Of a DNA stretch of 64,000 nucleotides, positions 45,635 through 56,371 are shown piece by piece (positions within the stretch are counted from its first letter, which is position 1; every line of letters starts with the position of its first letter). Source of the DNA: Anaspis maculata (Eukaryota; Arthropoda; Insecta; Coleoptera; Scraptiidae); contig OX421961.1 in assembly GCA_949128115.1 (NCBI GenBank), forward strand, positions 102,966,363 through 103,030,362. Reading direction: 5' to 3'. Below the pieces are notes generated by a model. It was not told where the DNA came from. It did not search any database and saw nothing but the letters and a program-made list of their open reading frames with translations. Both the position numbers and the translations under genes were made by a program.

Positions 45635-48378
45635 AACTATGAAGTCTCGGATGATACCAGAGTCCCTAAATACGGATCTTTATAACATAATTTCCTCCGA
45701 GGCTTCAAGCTATCATGTTATTTGTACTGATTAATTACTAAGTTACATAACTATAGTTTATTTTATGAAATTCGCAATCTAAAATACAATGTAACCCCTT
45801 CTCATTTTTAATTTTCTTTGTAATATGTATTTTTTAACGTTCACCCATTTTTGTTTTGTTTTATGAAAATTTATCTGTTCCTATGATGTCTTGTAATCTA
45901 CGTACGTATGATAATTATTCAAATTTCATTGAATCTTAATTGTATGGTTCTTTTTTTTTATTACATATTATTGTATTGAATTTCGATTATTTTTATTTAT
46001 TCCCAATATTACAAGTATATTTATGAATAATGAAACGTAACGGTTAATGTTACCGACCAGATATGTGATAGCAATCTTTCCGTAAAGTAGGTAAAACCAC
46101 CTAATATGGTATCTCTTATTACTATAATGCAGTATTCCTTACAACTACGAAAACATTCTGTCGACGACAGGGAATGTTGAAATTTACTTTGCTGTAGTGG
46201 TAAAATCCCCTATACTGTAGTGGTAAAATCTACTACTCCATTCACTGCGAATATATACGAGAAGTAGTGTATTACGAAACTATATCACATTTACTATTTT
46301 GTAGTAGTATTATTACCACCATGTATAAGTTGGCGCCTATTTAACTGCTACAGCAAGTAGGACCAACGCTTTATCGCGTATTGCTTCCGCTTCTTTTTTC
46401 TCGGTGTACTTATTTCATAAATGCATGCGATAGCAAGTCAGTGATTTTTAAAATTAGGATTTCCAAAGCCATTATTTGAAAGATTACTATGAATTATGTT
46501 ATAGAGAGAGCTCATTTTCGTAATCCTTTTATTGCTGGGTACTTATCTCCCCGTTAAGTTTCAACAATTTACGTCAGTAGAAGTAATTATTGTTTTCCAT
46601 TCATTTGTTTTATTTAAAAAAAATAAATTATTCCGTGATACTCTAATATCGTCCGAGGACAAGCTACGCCTCGAGGTTACACACTAACAGAACTCGTACC
46701 CGAAAACATAATTATTTAATATATCAGAAAAGTAGAACGTCTCGTTTATATTATAAAAATATTTTCGACCGTGTAAACTGGTGTGGCATCTCCCTTTCAA
46801 AACTCCAAGCGAATACACTCCATCCGCACTTTGGAAAAAACAAAACTGAACAGTCAGCAGTCAGTAATTTCTCTTCCATTTATTTTTCTAAAAAGCGCGC
46901 AAATCTGGAATATTTCGCGAAATTCATCAACTTCTAGGCGGTCATGCACATTGCGCACATCCTATTATGCTGCGTGTGTATGCTCACTCTATATTCAGTA
47001 AACAATGAGTAATTGAAGTTGAACCAACACACACACATATGCCCTATTTCCTTTCATCCTAATTACATAAGATGTAACGATTTTTAATTTTTTGTTATTG
47101 ACATGAATATGTATTCCACAATCCTGATTCACTGTTTTCATTTATTAGCTTATTTTAGCATAATTTATGACAAATTGAAGCGTCCGTTGACTTGAATTGA
47201 CGTCAATCATATGCATATAGTCTGTGCTCTGTCCTAAAATAAACATCAAGTGGTGAAACTATTTTGTATGACCGTAAGATCAATATTATTAACATTGTAA
47301 CATGAGTTGTGCACTATACACACTGTTCCACATATTGCTTTATGCTTATGAACTGTGACCGCACAACGTTTCTTTGTAGTTTTTTTTTTCGTTCGCAATT
47401 GAGCAGAAAACTCGAGCAAAAACTTGCTGTTTTTGCCCATCACTTGTCAATAAAATGACGTACGTACTTTTATCTTGTTATAGGATGTGATGTAGTGAAA
47501 AATATTGTGGACAGATCAATAAAAAAAATTACATCTCAATCAAATATTAAAACGAGCGAATCACATCACGCCACTCGTGTTTGGGAAATATACCAAAAGG
47601 CTGAAGCCTGGTGGTGCTAACTAAAAATCTCAAGGACTTTCGAAATGGTTCAAGTACACTTCAAAGTAGAATCATTTCAGACAGGCCTTTTAAAAGAAAA
47701 TAGATGAATTGCCAAGTCATTGAGAGTTGAGAGTTTCTGTTTGGAGAATGGCTTTTCACCATGCTTGCCCGTTTCAGCCACTATGTGCAATAACACGACA
47801 TGACGTCACATTAGAGAAGAAAGTTTAAAACTTGGAAAGTTCCATTTCTTCACTTCTCTGCTATTGAGGCACTAATTGACACAATAGCATCCAGAAAAAA
47901 AACTCAATTCGACGCCTGAATCATCTATGTGCACCTATAGTTCTTGAGTTATGGGTTCTAGAGCTTCCGGAAGTATCAGCTTTCCGTAGATAACTCTATT
48001 AGTATAGTCCTTCCACATGAACTGTGATTTGATAGACCTGGGCAAATTTGTTTAGCATTGAAGACTTGCTGCCGAGTTTTACCTGGTGTGAATCTGGCTT
48101 GTCAAAAGTTTCTGTCTAAGTGACATCAAAATGTTGAAAATCTTTGAAAAGTTGACCATGTCATACTTGGCAAAGTGACTCGGGGGCCGCAGAGACGTGT
48201 TATCATCGTTTGGACACCAAAATCGCACGGGCCTCCTTCAAATTTCTCCAGCAATGGGGATTCGTCTTTTTGACGGTCAAGCAGCACCGCCACACAAATT
48301 CGTCTCACCCGTCCCCCGAAACGCACTTTCAACGGCTGGGTTTTTAGTAATTTGAATTATTAAACATTTTACATGTAA
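45635..48378. other. AT-rich gene desert
   Basis: Long AT-rich stretch; only relics such as the GAGCTTCCGGAAGTATCA fragment near 47970 (related to 33770/33955). No exon could be supported. Confidence 0.45.
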
Positions 48379-48405
48379 ATCCTGCTGCAAGTACAGACCT
48401 GTCGG

Positions 48406-48654
48406 ATGCTCCTTGTTTTGCCAATGATTCTTCAGGACTTGGCGCGTCTCTTTGGCTGGAGTAGGTCAAAGGGTAGGTGCTTCCATTGCGGCACTTCTTT
48501 GGAGGACGGCATGGCATTTCTTAAAGCGTAAAAAAATCAAGCGCGCTTCAAAAAAATGATGAATTTATCTCCATCTGTTGTGGAAGTGTGCGAAAAATGC
48601 GCTTTAAAAAGTAGCCCGGACAACATCGTGTGTCGTCGTGAATTATCGTGCTGA
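48406..48654 (+). pseudogene. CxxC-bearing reading frame with one internal stop
   Basis: Frame from ATG 48406 has a single TAA (48529-48531) in 82 codons and ends at TGA 48652. It carries two zinc-ligand-like pairs, GRCFHCGTSLEDGMAF before the stop and VVEVCEKCALKSS after, which suggests one small zinc-binding fold. Alternatively 48397-48472 could be an exon: acceptor TGCAAGTACAG, then frame-0 TCRMLLVLPMILQD, and donor GG-GTAGGT. Not repeat-derived as far as visible. Function unknown. Confidence 0.3.
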
Positions 48655-48727
48655 ACATCGCCAGTGCAACCAAGCGTAAAGTTTTCGGGATTTTCTATAG
48701 GTACAGGCTGTTCACGAATGAATTACA

Positions 48728-49352
48728 CCCCCCCCCCGGAGACTTTCACTCAAACATAATTTCAAAAATTTAAGAGATTCCATTCGAATCTGTCCACTCA
48801 AATTTTCTGTGGTATACGCTCACAGGGTGAAACATCGAAAATATTTCTCAAATTGGACACCCTGTTTTTAAATATGAGAATCGATCTCGCTCTCCAACCT
48901 GATTATAAATATGTTATATTGTATACCACTTGATAGGTTAGTTAACAAAACACATGTGAAAAAATTGATATAGGTAGTTTAAAAAAATATCAAGGAATAA
49001 TTTTTTTCGAATGTTCATGTTTGTAGAGTTGAATTAGGTTAGGTGAAAGTTTCAAACTATAATCAAATCCATTTACCCAAAATTATAGAAAATTCACTGA
49101 GTTACTTTTGGGGAAAAAAAGATTTTTCGATAATTTTGAAATTTCATTATTTTTTCACCTGTGTTTTGCTCATCAACCTATCTAGTGTGATATATTTTTA
49201 TAATTAGGATGAAATGCGGAGTTGATACCCATATTAAAATACAGGGTATCCAATTTGTGAAAAAAATTCCGTTCGAAGACAGATTCGAAGCCTACGAAAA
49301 AATCATATAGGAATCGTTTTTCGAATTATGTTCAAGGAGAGTCTCGGGGGAG
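48728..49352. repeat. Palindrome of about 625 bp
   Basis: Ends CCCCCGGAGACTTTCACTCA and complement GAGAGTCTCGGGGGAG; arms pair through AACATAATTTC, ATTCGAATCTGTC, ACACCCTGTTTTTAAATATG and AACAAAACACATGTGAAAAA. Centre near 49060. Confidence 0.8.
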
Positions 49353-49771
49353 CACATTGCAACAAGACAATTTTAACTACTCTTTGTATCAATATTTTGT
49401 TTCTCTTTATATCTATATTTCGGATAAAATTTGCTTGTCACCATGTAGAAATAGTAAATCTTGAATTTCTTTCAATTAACATTCGTACTTGGCCCCTGGT
49501 TTAAAAGGACACCCTGATAATTTTTGCGATTCTAAATGAATAAATAAATGGGGTGGATAAGGTAGTTCATGGTTCCATTGTCACTGTACAAAATTTAAAT
49601 CAATCAATTTTGGAAATGACTGACTAATTTGCCATTCTTTTGTATGCCATTAGCTGGGACGGCGCCTGTATAATTTTTGGAAAATTGCTGTTGGCCTTTA
49701 TCGTCATTATGTACCTACCTTAACAAAAAAAAAGTCTCGAGTCACGAGCCTTGAAATTACTGTACTTTAGT

Positions 49772-49872
49772 ACGTTCAACCATAGTGTGATTCGAGCTCC
49801 CGAATTTCTTCTTTTCAAGGGAGCGCGTGGCGAGACTCTCAACCAACTTGAATCACACTAGGGTTGAACTTA
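49772..49872. mobile_element. About 100-bp MITE-like hairpin
   Basis: GTTCAACCATAGTGTGATTC at left pairs with GAATCACACTAGGGTTGAAC at right, around a short loop with GGGAGCGCGTGG. Confidence 0.7.
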
Positions 49873-50298
49873 CCTACACCTACTTTAGATTAGTTTGTTT
49901 TACCCAAATAATAAGTACGTATTACACAGAGTGATTCAAAATTGGTGCATGCATTTCCTCTCTTATACGTTGCGGGATACGTTGACGGAGCACGGGAACG
50001 GGAACATGGTTGCTTCTTTGTGATATGAGCAAGAAACTTGGCACAAGCACTTTTCAAAGTACATCAAATAAAACTACTAGAGGCTACCAGAGCTGCCATA
50101 TTGTTCCTGGAGCCCTACGGCGTATCTTCGATCGAAACGGCAAGTGATATCTACACGCTGAAAAATTCTTCCTGACTTATCAGTCCCAGATGATGGAAAA
50201 AAGTTGCATGAACCTCCTGTTTGCTGGTTGCCTACCTTCCAGAGACAAGACTAAAAATAGTGTTCGCGACTCAAGCAATAAAATATGTATAGTACGTT

Positions 50299-51056
50299 CA
50301 CTCCTACCGTGATTCTAGTCGGCTGTGAGATTTTGTTCCAAGTTTCTAAATGTGAAATATACGAGTAAAAAATCCCCAAAACTTTGCGATTGGCTGCTAT
50401 AGCTATAGCGATATTTGGGACAATAATTCACAAGGCACGAAGTCGTCCGGACCACTTTTGAAAGGAAAATGTAGTGAATTTTCGAGCTGTTTTTAATTTT
50501 CGCCAATGAACAAATAAATCAAAGCAACCTTGACATTTGACAGTTATCAAAAATATTTTCAATCTCTTGAGGCCAGTTCAACTTTCCGATGGTTCCAACT
50601 AAATATAAAGGGACCCCATGCAATCATCAACTCTTCCGTCTCTTCCAATCGAAAATACACGTAGTTCTGTCATGACCAAAAGAATTGATGCATAAAAAGT
50701 TGGAAAAACCAAATTTCTAAAAACCCAGCTGTTCAAAGTTGCGTATTGGACCGAAATTGATGTAAGTACCTTCAATTTGCAATTTGCTTCCGTTTTGGGG
50801 CTTGGCGGGACGAGTTTGACCCTGAATGACCGCCGTCAAAATGACTCGGACTGAATAAGGCGGCCCCGTGCGGTTTTGGTGTCTAAATGGACCATAACAC
50901 AAGCTCTGCGCCTCCCTAGTCGCACTTCCCCGTAGAACATGGTCAGTTTTCCAACATTTTAATATCAATTTGATAAGAAACATCACTTGACTTTTTAGAG
51001 GAGCCAGTTTCACACCAGAAAAATTTTCCCAGCCAACTAGAATAACAGTAGAAGTG
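50299..51056. mobile_element. 758-bp element with about 35-bp inverted ends
   Basis: Left end CACTCCTACCGTGATTCTAG then TCGGCTGTGAGATTTT; right end is the complement CTAGAATAACAGTAGAAGTG with mismatches. A single terminus of the same family is at 4101-4138. The inside is not palindromic, and a 98-codon minus open frame has no transposase motif. Confidence 0.7.
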
Positions 51057-51109
51057 GTCCTACTTATCTACGTTGTCCTTCGTTATACGATATTTCCTAT
51101 TTTGTCTGG

Positions 51110-51835
51110 GAGTCGGGCATTTATCGCTACAACCAGCACTCGCAATCGCCTGGCCAAAATTATCGTGAAAATCTCAGCACTTGTGATATTACTGTTGATT
51201 ATTACATACAACACCCTTGATTATTAGACCTACAAGGATAATATTCACTTATCTAAATCCCATTGTCAATGGCAACGGAATAAAATTCATGTAAACAACA
51301 AAATCTGACAGCTGTCACTTTGGACTTCTTTTATGTAATAATCTTTAAAATATCACTCGTGCTCGAGATTTTTCCAGATAATTTTGGCCAGGCGTTTCCC
51401 TCGGGCTGATTGTCCCTGGATAAATGCCCTCCTCCTACGGAGTCGGGCATTTATCGCTACAATCAGCACTCGCGATCGCCTGACCAAAATTATCGTGAAA
51501 ATCTAAGCACTTGTGATATTACTGTTGATTATTACATACAACCCCTTGATTATTAGACCTACAAGAATAATATTCACTTATCTAAATCCCACTGTCAATA
51601 GCAACCGAATAAAATGGATGTACAAAATCTGACAGCTGTCACTTCGGACTTTTTTTGCAATAACCATCAAAATAGCACTCGTGCTTGAGATTTTCCCATT
51701 AGCATTTCCATGGGGCTGGTTGTCCTTATAGATAAATGCTCTCCTTTCACGGCTCCTCCTCAACCAGCACTCGCGATCGCCTGGCCAAAATTATCGTGAA
51801 AATCTAAGCACTTGTGATATTACAGTTGATTATAT
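51110..51835. repeat. Tandem repeat, about 330-bp unit, 2.3 copies
   Basis: GTCGGGCATTTATCGCTACA starts at 51113 and 51441; a partial third unit begins near 51768 with CAGCACTCGCGATCGCCTGG. Each unit contains CTGGCCAAAATTATCGTGAA and its near complement further on (AATTTTGGCCAG), so the unit is itself a foldback. The region ends at ATTATATCGCGATCG. Confidence 0.8.
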
Positions 51836-52531
51836 CGCGATCGTGAAACAGTTGGAACGGAAGATGGGTAGCACTACCACTTTGGATTCATTAACTTCCT
51901 GGTTTTCGAATACACATACTGAATCCGCGGATTCAAAAAATACTTAAAAATCTTCTCAAATATTCGACTGTTATAAATTAATGTATAATGTATAACTCCC
52001 GTCCCGAAAAGTGCTTTCACAGCATTTGTTCCCGTTTGATTGCTAATTTTAATCATTACCAACTGACACGTGATTCAAGAGAATAATGCCCTCTATTCTG
52101 GCACAGTCTTTTGTCATAACAACGGGTCGTTACTTTCCAAAAGGTCCGCTTCAAAGTCCGCAAGCCGTACGTAACCATAGTTTCAGATCTCAGTTGCAAG
52201 GTGATTTTGAAAATGATTATCACCTGGCAGAAAAAATCACTTGTTGATGTTTGCGACCCAGCCCTTAATACCTTAATTATTATAAAAGCAAGACTACGTT
52301 TAATCGAGTATTCATTTACGCCAAATTTTTACTCAAGTCTGGAACTTCGACAGTTCCGTGCTTTAGTTTTTAGTTGGGGTGGTTTAGTTTGCTAGTACCT
52401 AATGTTTCAGTGAGAACTAAAGGTGAAGGTAAACGGTAACAGTGCTATTCCGTATTTTTTTAATTAAAAATAGTAAGTAGTTGTATGTTTAGCCACAGCC
52501 ATCACTGTGCCTGTCTACTACATAATATTGT
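51836..52531. other. Spacer, nothing recognised
   Basis: No element or exon supported; a 64-codon open frame at 52201 lacks context. Confidence 0.4.
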
Positions 52532-54010
52532 CAGGGCCGATTCTGGCTTGTCGGCCGCCCTTGTGCAAAAAATATTTGGCCGCCCGCCAGCTGTAACCCC
52601 GCAGAAATTTTCTGGCGGGGGCGTCCGGGTCCACTAGAAATTGCGCCGCAGGCAATTTTTTCCCACCTTGCGGGACTAAAACCGCCAAGGCCCCTCCATT
52701 TTAAACAATTATAATCTATTTTGCGCTGAGGATCAAGGTGCGTCCATAGCCACCTCACTTCAGCATACCCCTCGGCATACCCCATAGATTAGTTTTTAGG
52801 TACTTATGCCAATTCATAGGTATATTGATTTTCTAGTTGAATATAATCAGAAAAAGCTGTTCAAATAGGTGGTTGTTCATTGATAAGAAGGCAAAACCCA
52901 GAAAAATGTCATAATTTTTGATAAAATACTGTTACGAGCGACGATTCCCGTGCATCGTAAACACGCAATATTTCTAGGCTCTTCCACGGCCGCAGTGTAC
53001 AAATGCGCGGAGCTCTGGACATTTCTAGAGTGTGCGTGGTGGCATTGAAATGTATGGAGACTCAAACGCCCGATCAAGGCACATCTGTCCATTTTGGCGG
53101 CGGTGCCACATACCAGAACACACCGAAAGCACGCGAAAAGTGTGTGATTATTCGGGAGTCGCTTAGAAAACCATATGCCGGGCCACTATGGAAATTGCTG
53201 GAGGATGATGGAAAGTTCGCGAACGCTAATCGGAGGTATATAAAAGCACCGTCCTCACTCCTCAGTGCGACAGTCAGTATTGAATTGGAATGCGAAGTGG
53301 TAGCGAGCGGATTAAAAGCGAGTAGTAATCACAGCGATAATTCTAAGTAGATAATTGATGGCGTGTAGTTATTGTAGTACGCAGTAATGAACAGTGTGTG
53401 TTTAAAACGATCATCTCAATTATATTCGAACCCGTACGCGAAATTCGTAACATTACCTATAATCTTGAAAACACAACAACTCTTGCAAAATTTTGAAAAC
53501 AAAAAAAAACTTGACAAACCTAATACATATTTGGTATATGAAAGGTAAGTACTAGCTCCGTGAGTAGTAGGTACTAGGTATACCTATACCAAGGGCCGGT
53601 ATTTCCGAAGGTATTTCCATTTCCTCAAAAATTTTTGAATAGGCTATTTGTCAAATAAACCCTGCGTAGAGCGCAAAGTTCATCAGCCAAACAGACTATC
53701 CGAAATGTTACCAAGAGATGAAAATTCTTGCCCTTCCTTAGATACTTTCTGAGAAAAAAGTCTAATATCTATAACAGTTGACGCAGGCGGCCGCCTCGCC
53801 TTTATTCTTGACAACCTGTTGTATTTTTTCGGCACTAAAAATTTACAATTTACGCAGGGCGGCCGTTTTAGGTCTCGAAAATCATAATATCTTTTTTTTT
53901 TTCGACACTCAATTTTCCGTTGAAAAAAATTGGGCGATCTTTCGCCGCCCTTGGATTTTGGCCGCCCTTGTGCAGGGGCACTCCTAGCACACCACTCAGA
54001 ATCGGCCCTG
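52532..54010. mobile_element. 1479-bp hAT-type element with nested solo LTR
   Basis: Starts CAGGGCCGATTCTGGC and ends CAGAATCGGCCCTG, with exact 8-bp duplication AATATTGT (52524-52531; 54011-54018). Subterminal GGCCGCCCTTGTGCA occurs in both ends. Contains the LTR at 52930-53452; without it the element is about 950 bp. The 184-codon minus open frame across its right end is not a transposase. Confidence 0.9.
52930..53452 (+). mobile_element. Solo Gypsy LTR (523 bp), nested
   Basis: Starts TGTTACGAGCGACGATTCCC, TATATAAAAGC near 53237, GTTATTGTAGTACGCAGTAA near 53368, ends AAATTCGTAACA. Flanks ATAC / TTAC, a possible imperfect 4-bp duplication. Same family as 31107, 37779 and 12795. Confidence 0.85.
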
Positions 54011-54023
54011 AATATTGTTTTGA

Positions 54024-54150
54024 TCAGGCCGACCGCTGGTTCAAAAGCATTAAGCGTTGACTTAGCAGCACCAACCCGAGGACCAAAGGTTCGAATCCGG
54101 CCGACACCGAGACTTGTTCTAAGCAAAATGGCACCATAAATAATAACGAT
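54024..54150 (+). mobile_element. tRNA-like SINE, family S3
   Basis: Box B GGTTCGAATCC at 54088 and a degenerate box A (AGGCCGACCGCTGGTTCAAA) about 60 bases upstream, spacing of a type-II tRNA; AT-rich tail CATAAATAATAA near 54134. No duplication fixed. Confidence 0.5.
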
Positions 54151-54325
54151 ATCTGTAAGTAGTGATGTACAATACAACAGTACTCCGCCAATAAATGCCA
54201 ACTCCTGTGACCATGTGGATGTTCGCAAGGAAAACATAATTCAATGTTTTGATCCCATCTGAAATTTATGCCGGGTCAGGTCATTCAAATCTTCTGTTTT
54301 CGTCACGCACCTTTTATAAGCCTAA

Positions 54326-54478
54326 GGGCTCGATATCATATGCCAGAGACGCAAGATTAAGACTCGCCAAATAAGACGGTCTGATTGGTCGATGTGGCGA
54401 AGTTGCTACATCGAACGGGGCAACTACTGCTATTTCCATAAAGTTGCTCTGGCCACATCGTCACCTTGGTACTAGAAC
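54326..54478. mobile_element. Harbinger-like MITE, diverged relative of 7588
   Basis: Begins GGGCTCGATATCATATG and ends CTTGGTACTAGAAC; the interior ACTCGCCAAATA..ACGGTCTGATTGGT matches the inverted 7588-7726 element. Left flank TAA. Confidence 0.65.
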
Positions 54479-54991
54479 TAGGGAACTCCTAATTTTCTAA
54501 TTTTTTTGAGCTATTTGCGTTAGGTACTATGTATTTTTGATGGGGCTCTTGTTCTAGGTATTATATCACGGGATGTATTGTTGGAGCACAATGATCCTGT
54601 CCTGTGAGACATCCAGTTGTAGCATTACCTGAATAAAACACTTCAAATTGGTGGGTGTAGTGACTAATTTAGAGAGGTCAAAAATAGAAAAAAAGAGTAA
54701 CCTGGTTGTTTTACCAAGGTGACGATATAGTGTTTTGTAGGAGCTGGTTTAAATAGAAACCCTGCATCTGTAGGTGGTTGAGCTCTGGTCAGTTGAAGAT
54801 CAGTGGACAGTGGACTTATGGGGTCTTCACCTGCTAAGTGTGAAGATTTAGGGTTTATTTTATGTAACAATAATATAATATTAGTTATAAAAACTAAAAG
54901 ATTAGTATATTATTACACAACAAGCAACGAAAGTGATGTGCGGTAATCACATATGAATGCAAGAAAGACACTTTCTTGCGAGTTGTGTACA
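54479..54991. other. 3' flank of the minus-strand gene
   Basis: Holds the probable 3' UTR of the gene below. A minus-strand AATAAA lies at about 54854-54859. Nothing else recognised. Confidence 0.45.
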
Positions 54992-55121
54992 CTATTTTTT
55001 CTTCGACTTAGCCTCTTCTTCCTGTCCGACGTCTGCAAACTGGCACTGGAGCGTTTTCTCCAGATCAACTTTTTTGCACTCAACTGCGTTGCCTATCTCA
55101 TTGCAGAAGGAGTGCATTACA
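54992..55121 (-). CDS. Terminal exon of an unrecognised minus-strand gene
   Basis: Acceptor TATATGCAG, then an exon opening in phase 2: after one base, VMHSFCNEIGNAVECKK and DLEKTLQCQFADVGQ lead to a Lys/Glu-rich tail KSKKK and TAG (54992-54994). It joins the exon at 55469-55610 without frame change. The highly charged tail and spaced cysteines look like a real protein end. No family assigned; a soluble protein is likely as no membrane segment is seen. Confidence 0.6.
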
Positions 55122-55468
55122 CTGCATATAATAAATCAAATCTCACTGCAGTAGCTATCTATACTGATTCCATACTCAATCTCAATTATGATTCTTAGAT
55201 CAATTTTCGGCCAAGAATAGACTCAGGGTGCAGTTTATCATTTTTCACTAGCATATTTATAACAGTTACCTATCATGATACTAAGTAGACACCTGAGGTC
55301 GGATTTCACTGCGATGTTTTCGAACATTCAAGAAATTTCAGAATAAATTGACGATCTGCTTATGATCTTTTGTTGAATAATTTTCAAAAATGTCAATTTT
55401 AAAATAAGAGCCTAGAATGAAACAAATACAATCATGAAATTGAAATCTTTTTATCAATTTGAATATAC

Positions 55469-55610
55469 AAACTAGGCATTGTAAGAGCGAAAGCAGAAGG
55501 CACGACGACATTTTTGAGCAGTTTGTGCAATTGACAAGTTTCGCGCCCACTATGTATAACATACAGAATGTAACGTTTTCGTTGGCTGTCGTAGGAAAAA
55601 CAATTTGATT
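55469..55610 (-). CDS. Middle exon of the same minus-strand gene
   Basis: Acceptor CATCGTATGGCAG, donor TT-GTATAT. 142 bases: entering in phase 1 it reads SNCFSYDSQRKRYILYVIHS then GRETCQLHKLLKNVVVP and exits in phase 2, exactly matching the next exon. Not covered by any repeat. Donor is weak, but the frame agreement over three exons supports it. An alternative start at the ATG of ATGGCAG (55617) is possible but would use the acceptor bases as coding. Confidence 0.6.
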
Positions 55611-55742
55611 CTGCCATACGATGGTATAGGTTTGCGGCTTGTTAGTTGATGATAGTAATAAATATGATTGATGGCTCTAGTTTTTTTTTTACCTATCTGC
55701 ATTGGGAACTCCACCATACAAATGGTGCTCAAGTCCAACTAC

Positions 55743-55922
55743 GTAAGTTCCGTATAATAGTGGTGATGTTCACATTGTTACATGTTACACGAACAATCGT
55801 CACACGATGGTGTTTTAATGAGTTTTGGAAATCTAAGAGAATTATATCGGTCAAATGATACAACCCCTCAGTGGCTGAGGCCTGCTGAACTTGATCGAAA
55901 GACCAGACAGTCCAGTCTGTTG
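55743..55922 (-). CDS. Upstream exon of the same minus-strand gene
   Basis: Acceptor AAAATCCTTCCAG, donor TTAC-GTAGTT (weak). 180 bases open in one frame for 59 codons: TDWTVWSFDQVQQASATEG, then YHLTDIILLDFQNSLKHHR and VTIVRVTCNNVNITTIIRNL. Enters in phase 2 (two bases first) and leaves in phase 1, matching the next exon. The beta-strand-like VTIVRV / NITTII pattern suggests a folded domain. Earlier exons should lie above 56372; the SINE at 56040-56371 would sit in the intron. Family not recognised. Confidence 0.6.
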
Positions 55923-56039
55923 CTGGAAGGATTTTATTGAAAATCTTTGATGATGCTATTTTCAGACTACCTATATCTAATGCCTAATATTATTGTAATA
56001 TATCTATGCTTGATATTGATTGAAAACGGTGTATTTGAG

Positions 56040-56371
56040 GAGCTTGTGGAGTGGTGGTCAGCGCAGTCGACTACCACTCCAGAGGTCGCGGGTTCGATCC
56101 CCGCCAGGGACGGATTTTCGTCTCGAAAACAATCTTCTTGGTTTAGTTGGAATGCTTGCTAAATGCAAGACGCGCAGTGTGTCGCATAGCACGTAAAATA
56201 CGAACGATGGTGCCGACCCCATGCGATGTTGGTGGTCGTTTAAAATCCCTACCCTGTGTTGGAACACACAGGGGTTCGGCAAAATTTCCGATATAATGGA
56301 GGAAAGCATTCACTGGCGTCGGTGTTAGGCGTCGTTGCGAAAATAGGCCGACGTTAAATAAACGAAAAAAA
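56040..56371 (+). mobile_element. Full-length tRNA-derived SINE, family S4
   Basis: Box A GTGGTCAGCGCAGTCGACT and box B GGGTTCGATCCCCGCC, a long body with TGGTGCCGACCCCATGCGAT and GAACACACAGGGGTTCGGC, and an A-rich tail after TTAAATAAACG. Flanked by AAAACGGTGTATTTGAG and AAAACGCTGTATGTGATG, an imperfect 17-bp duplication. Confidence 0.85.

Noticed and set aside
51110..51835. CRISPR-like array
   Set aside because: Units of 330 bp with no short spacers; a simple tandem repeat in a eukaryotic context.
53003..53350. 115-codon plus frame
   Set aside because: Contained in the solo LTR at 52930-53452.
53683..54237. 184-codon minus open frame, the longest in the window
   Set aside because: It spans the right end of a hAT element, its 8-bp duplication and a SINE; composition changes at each border and no domain is present.
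55693..55738. Alternative 46-base exon with TAG acceptor and GGTAAAA donor
   Set aside because: Reads well in phase but lies directly beside the longer 59-codon exon in an incompatible frame; the longer chain joins better.
56058..56309. Minus frame with a GGDRTRDL-type tail
   Set aside because: This is the antisense translation of a tRNA-SINE box B region, a common false gene.
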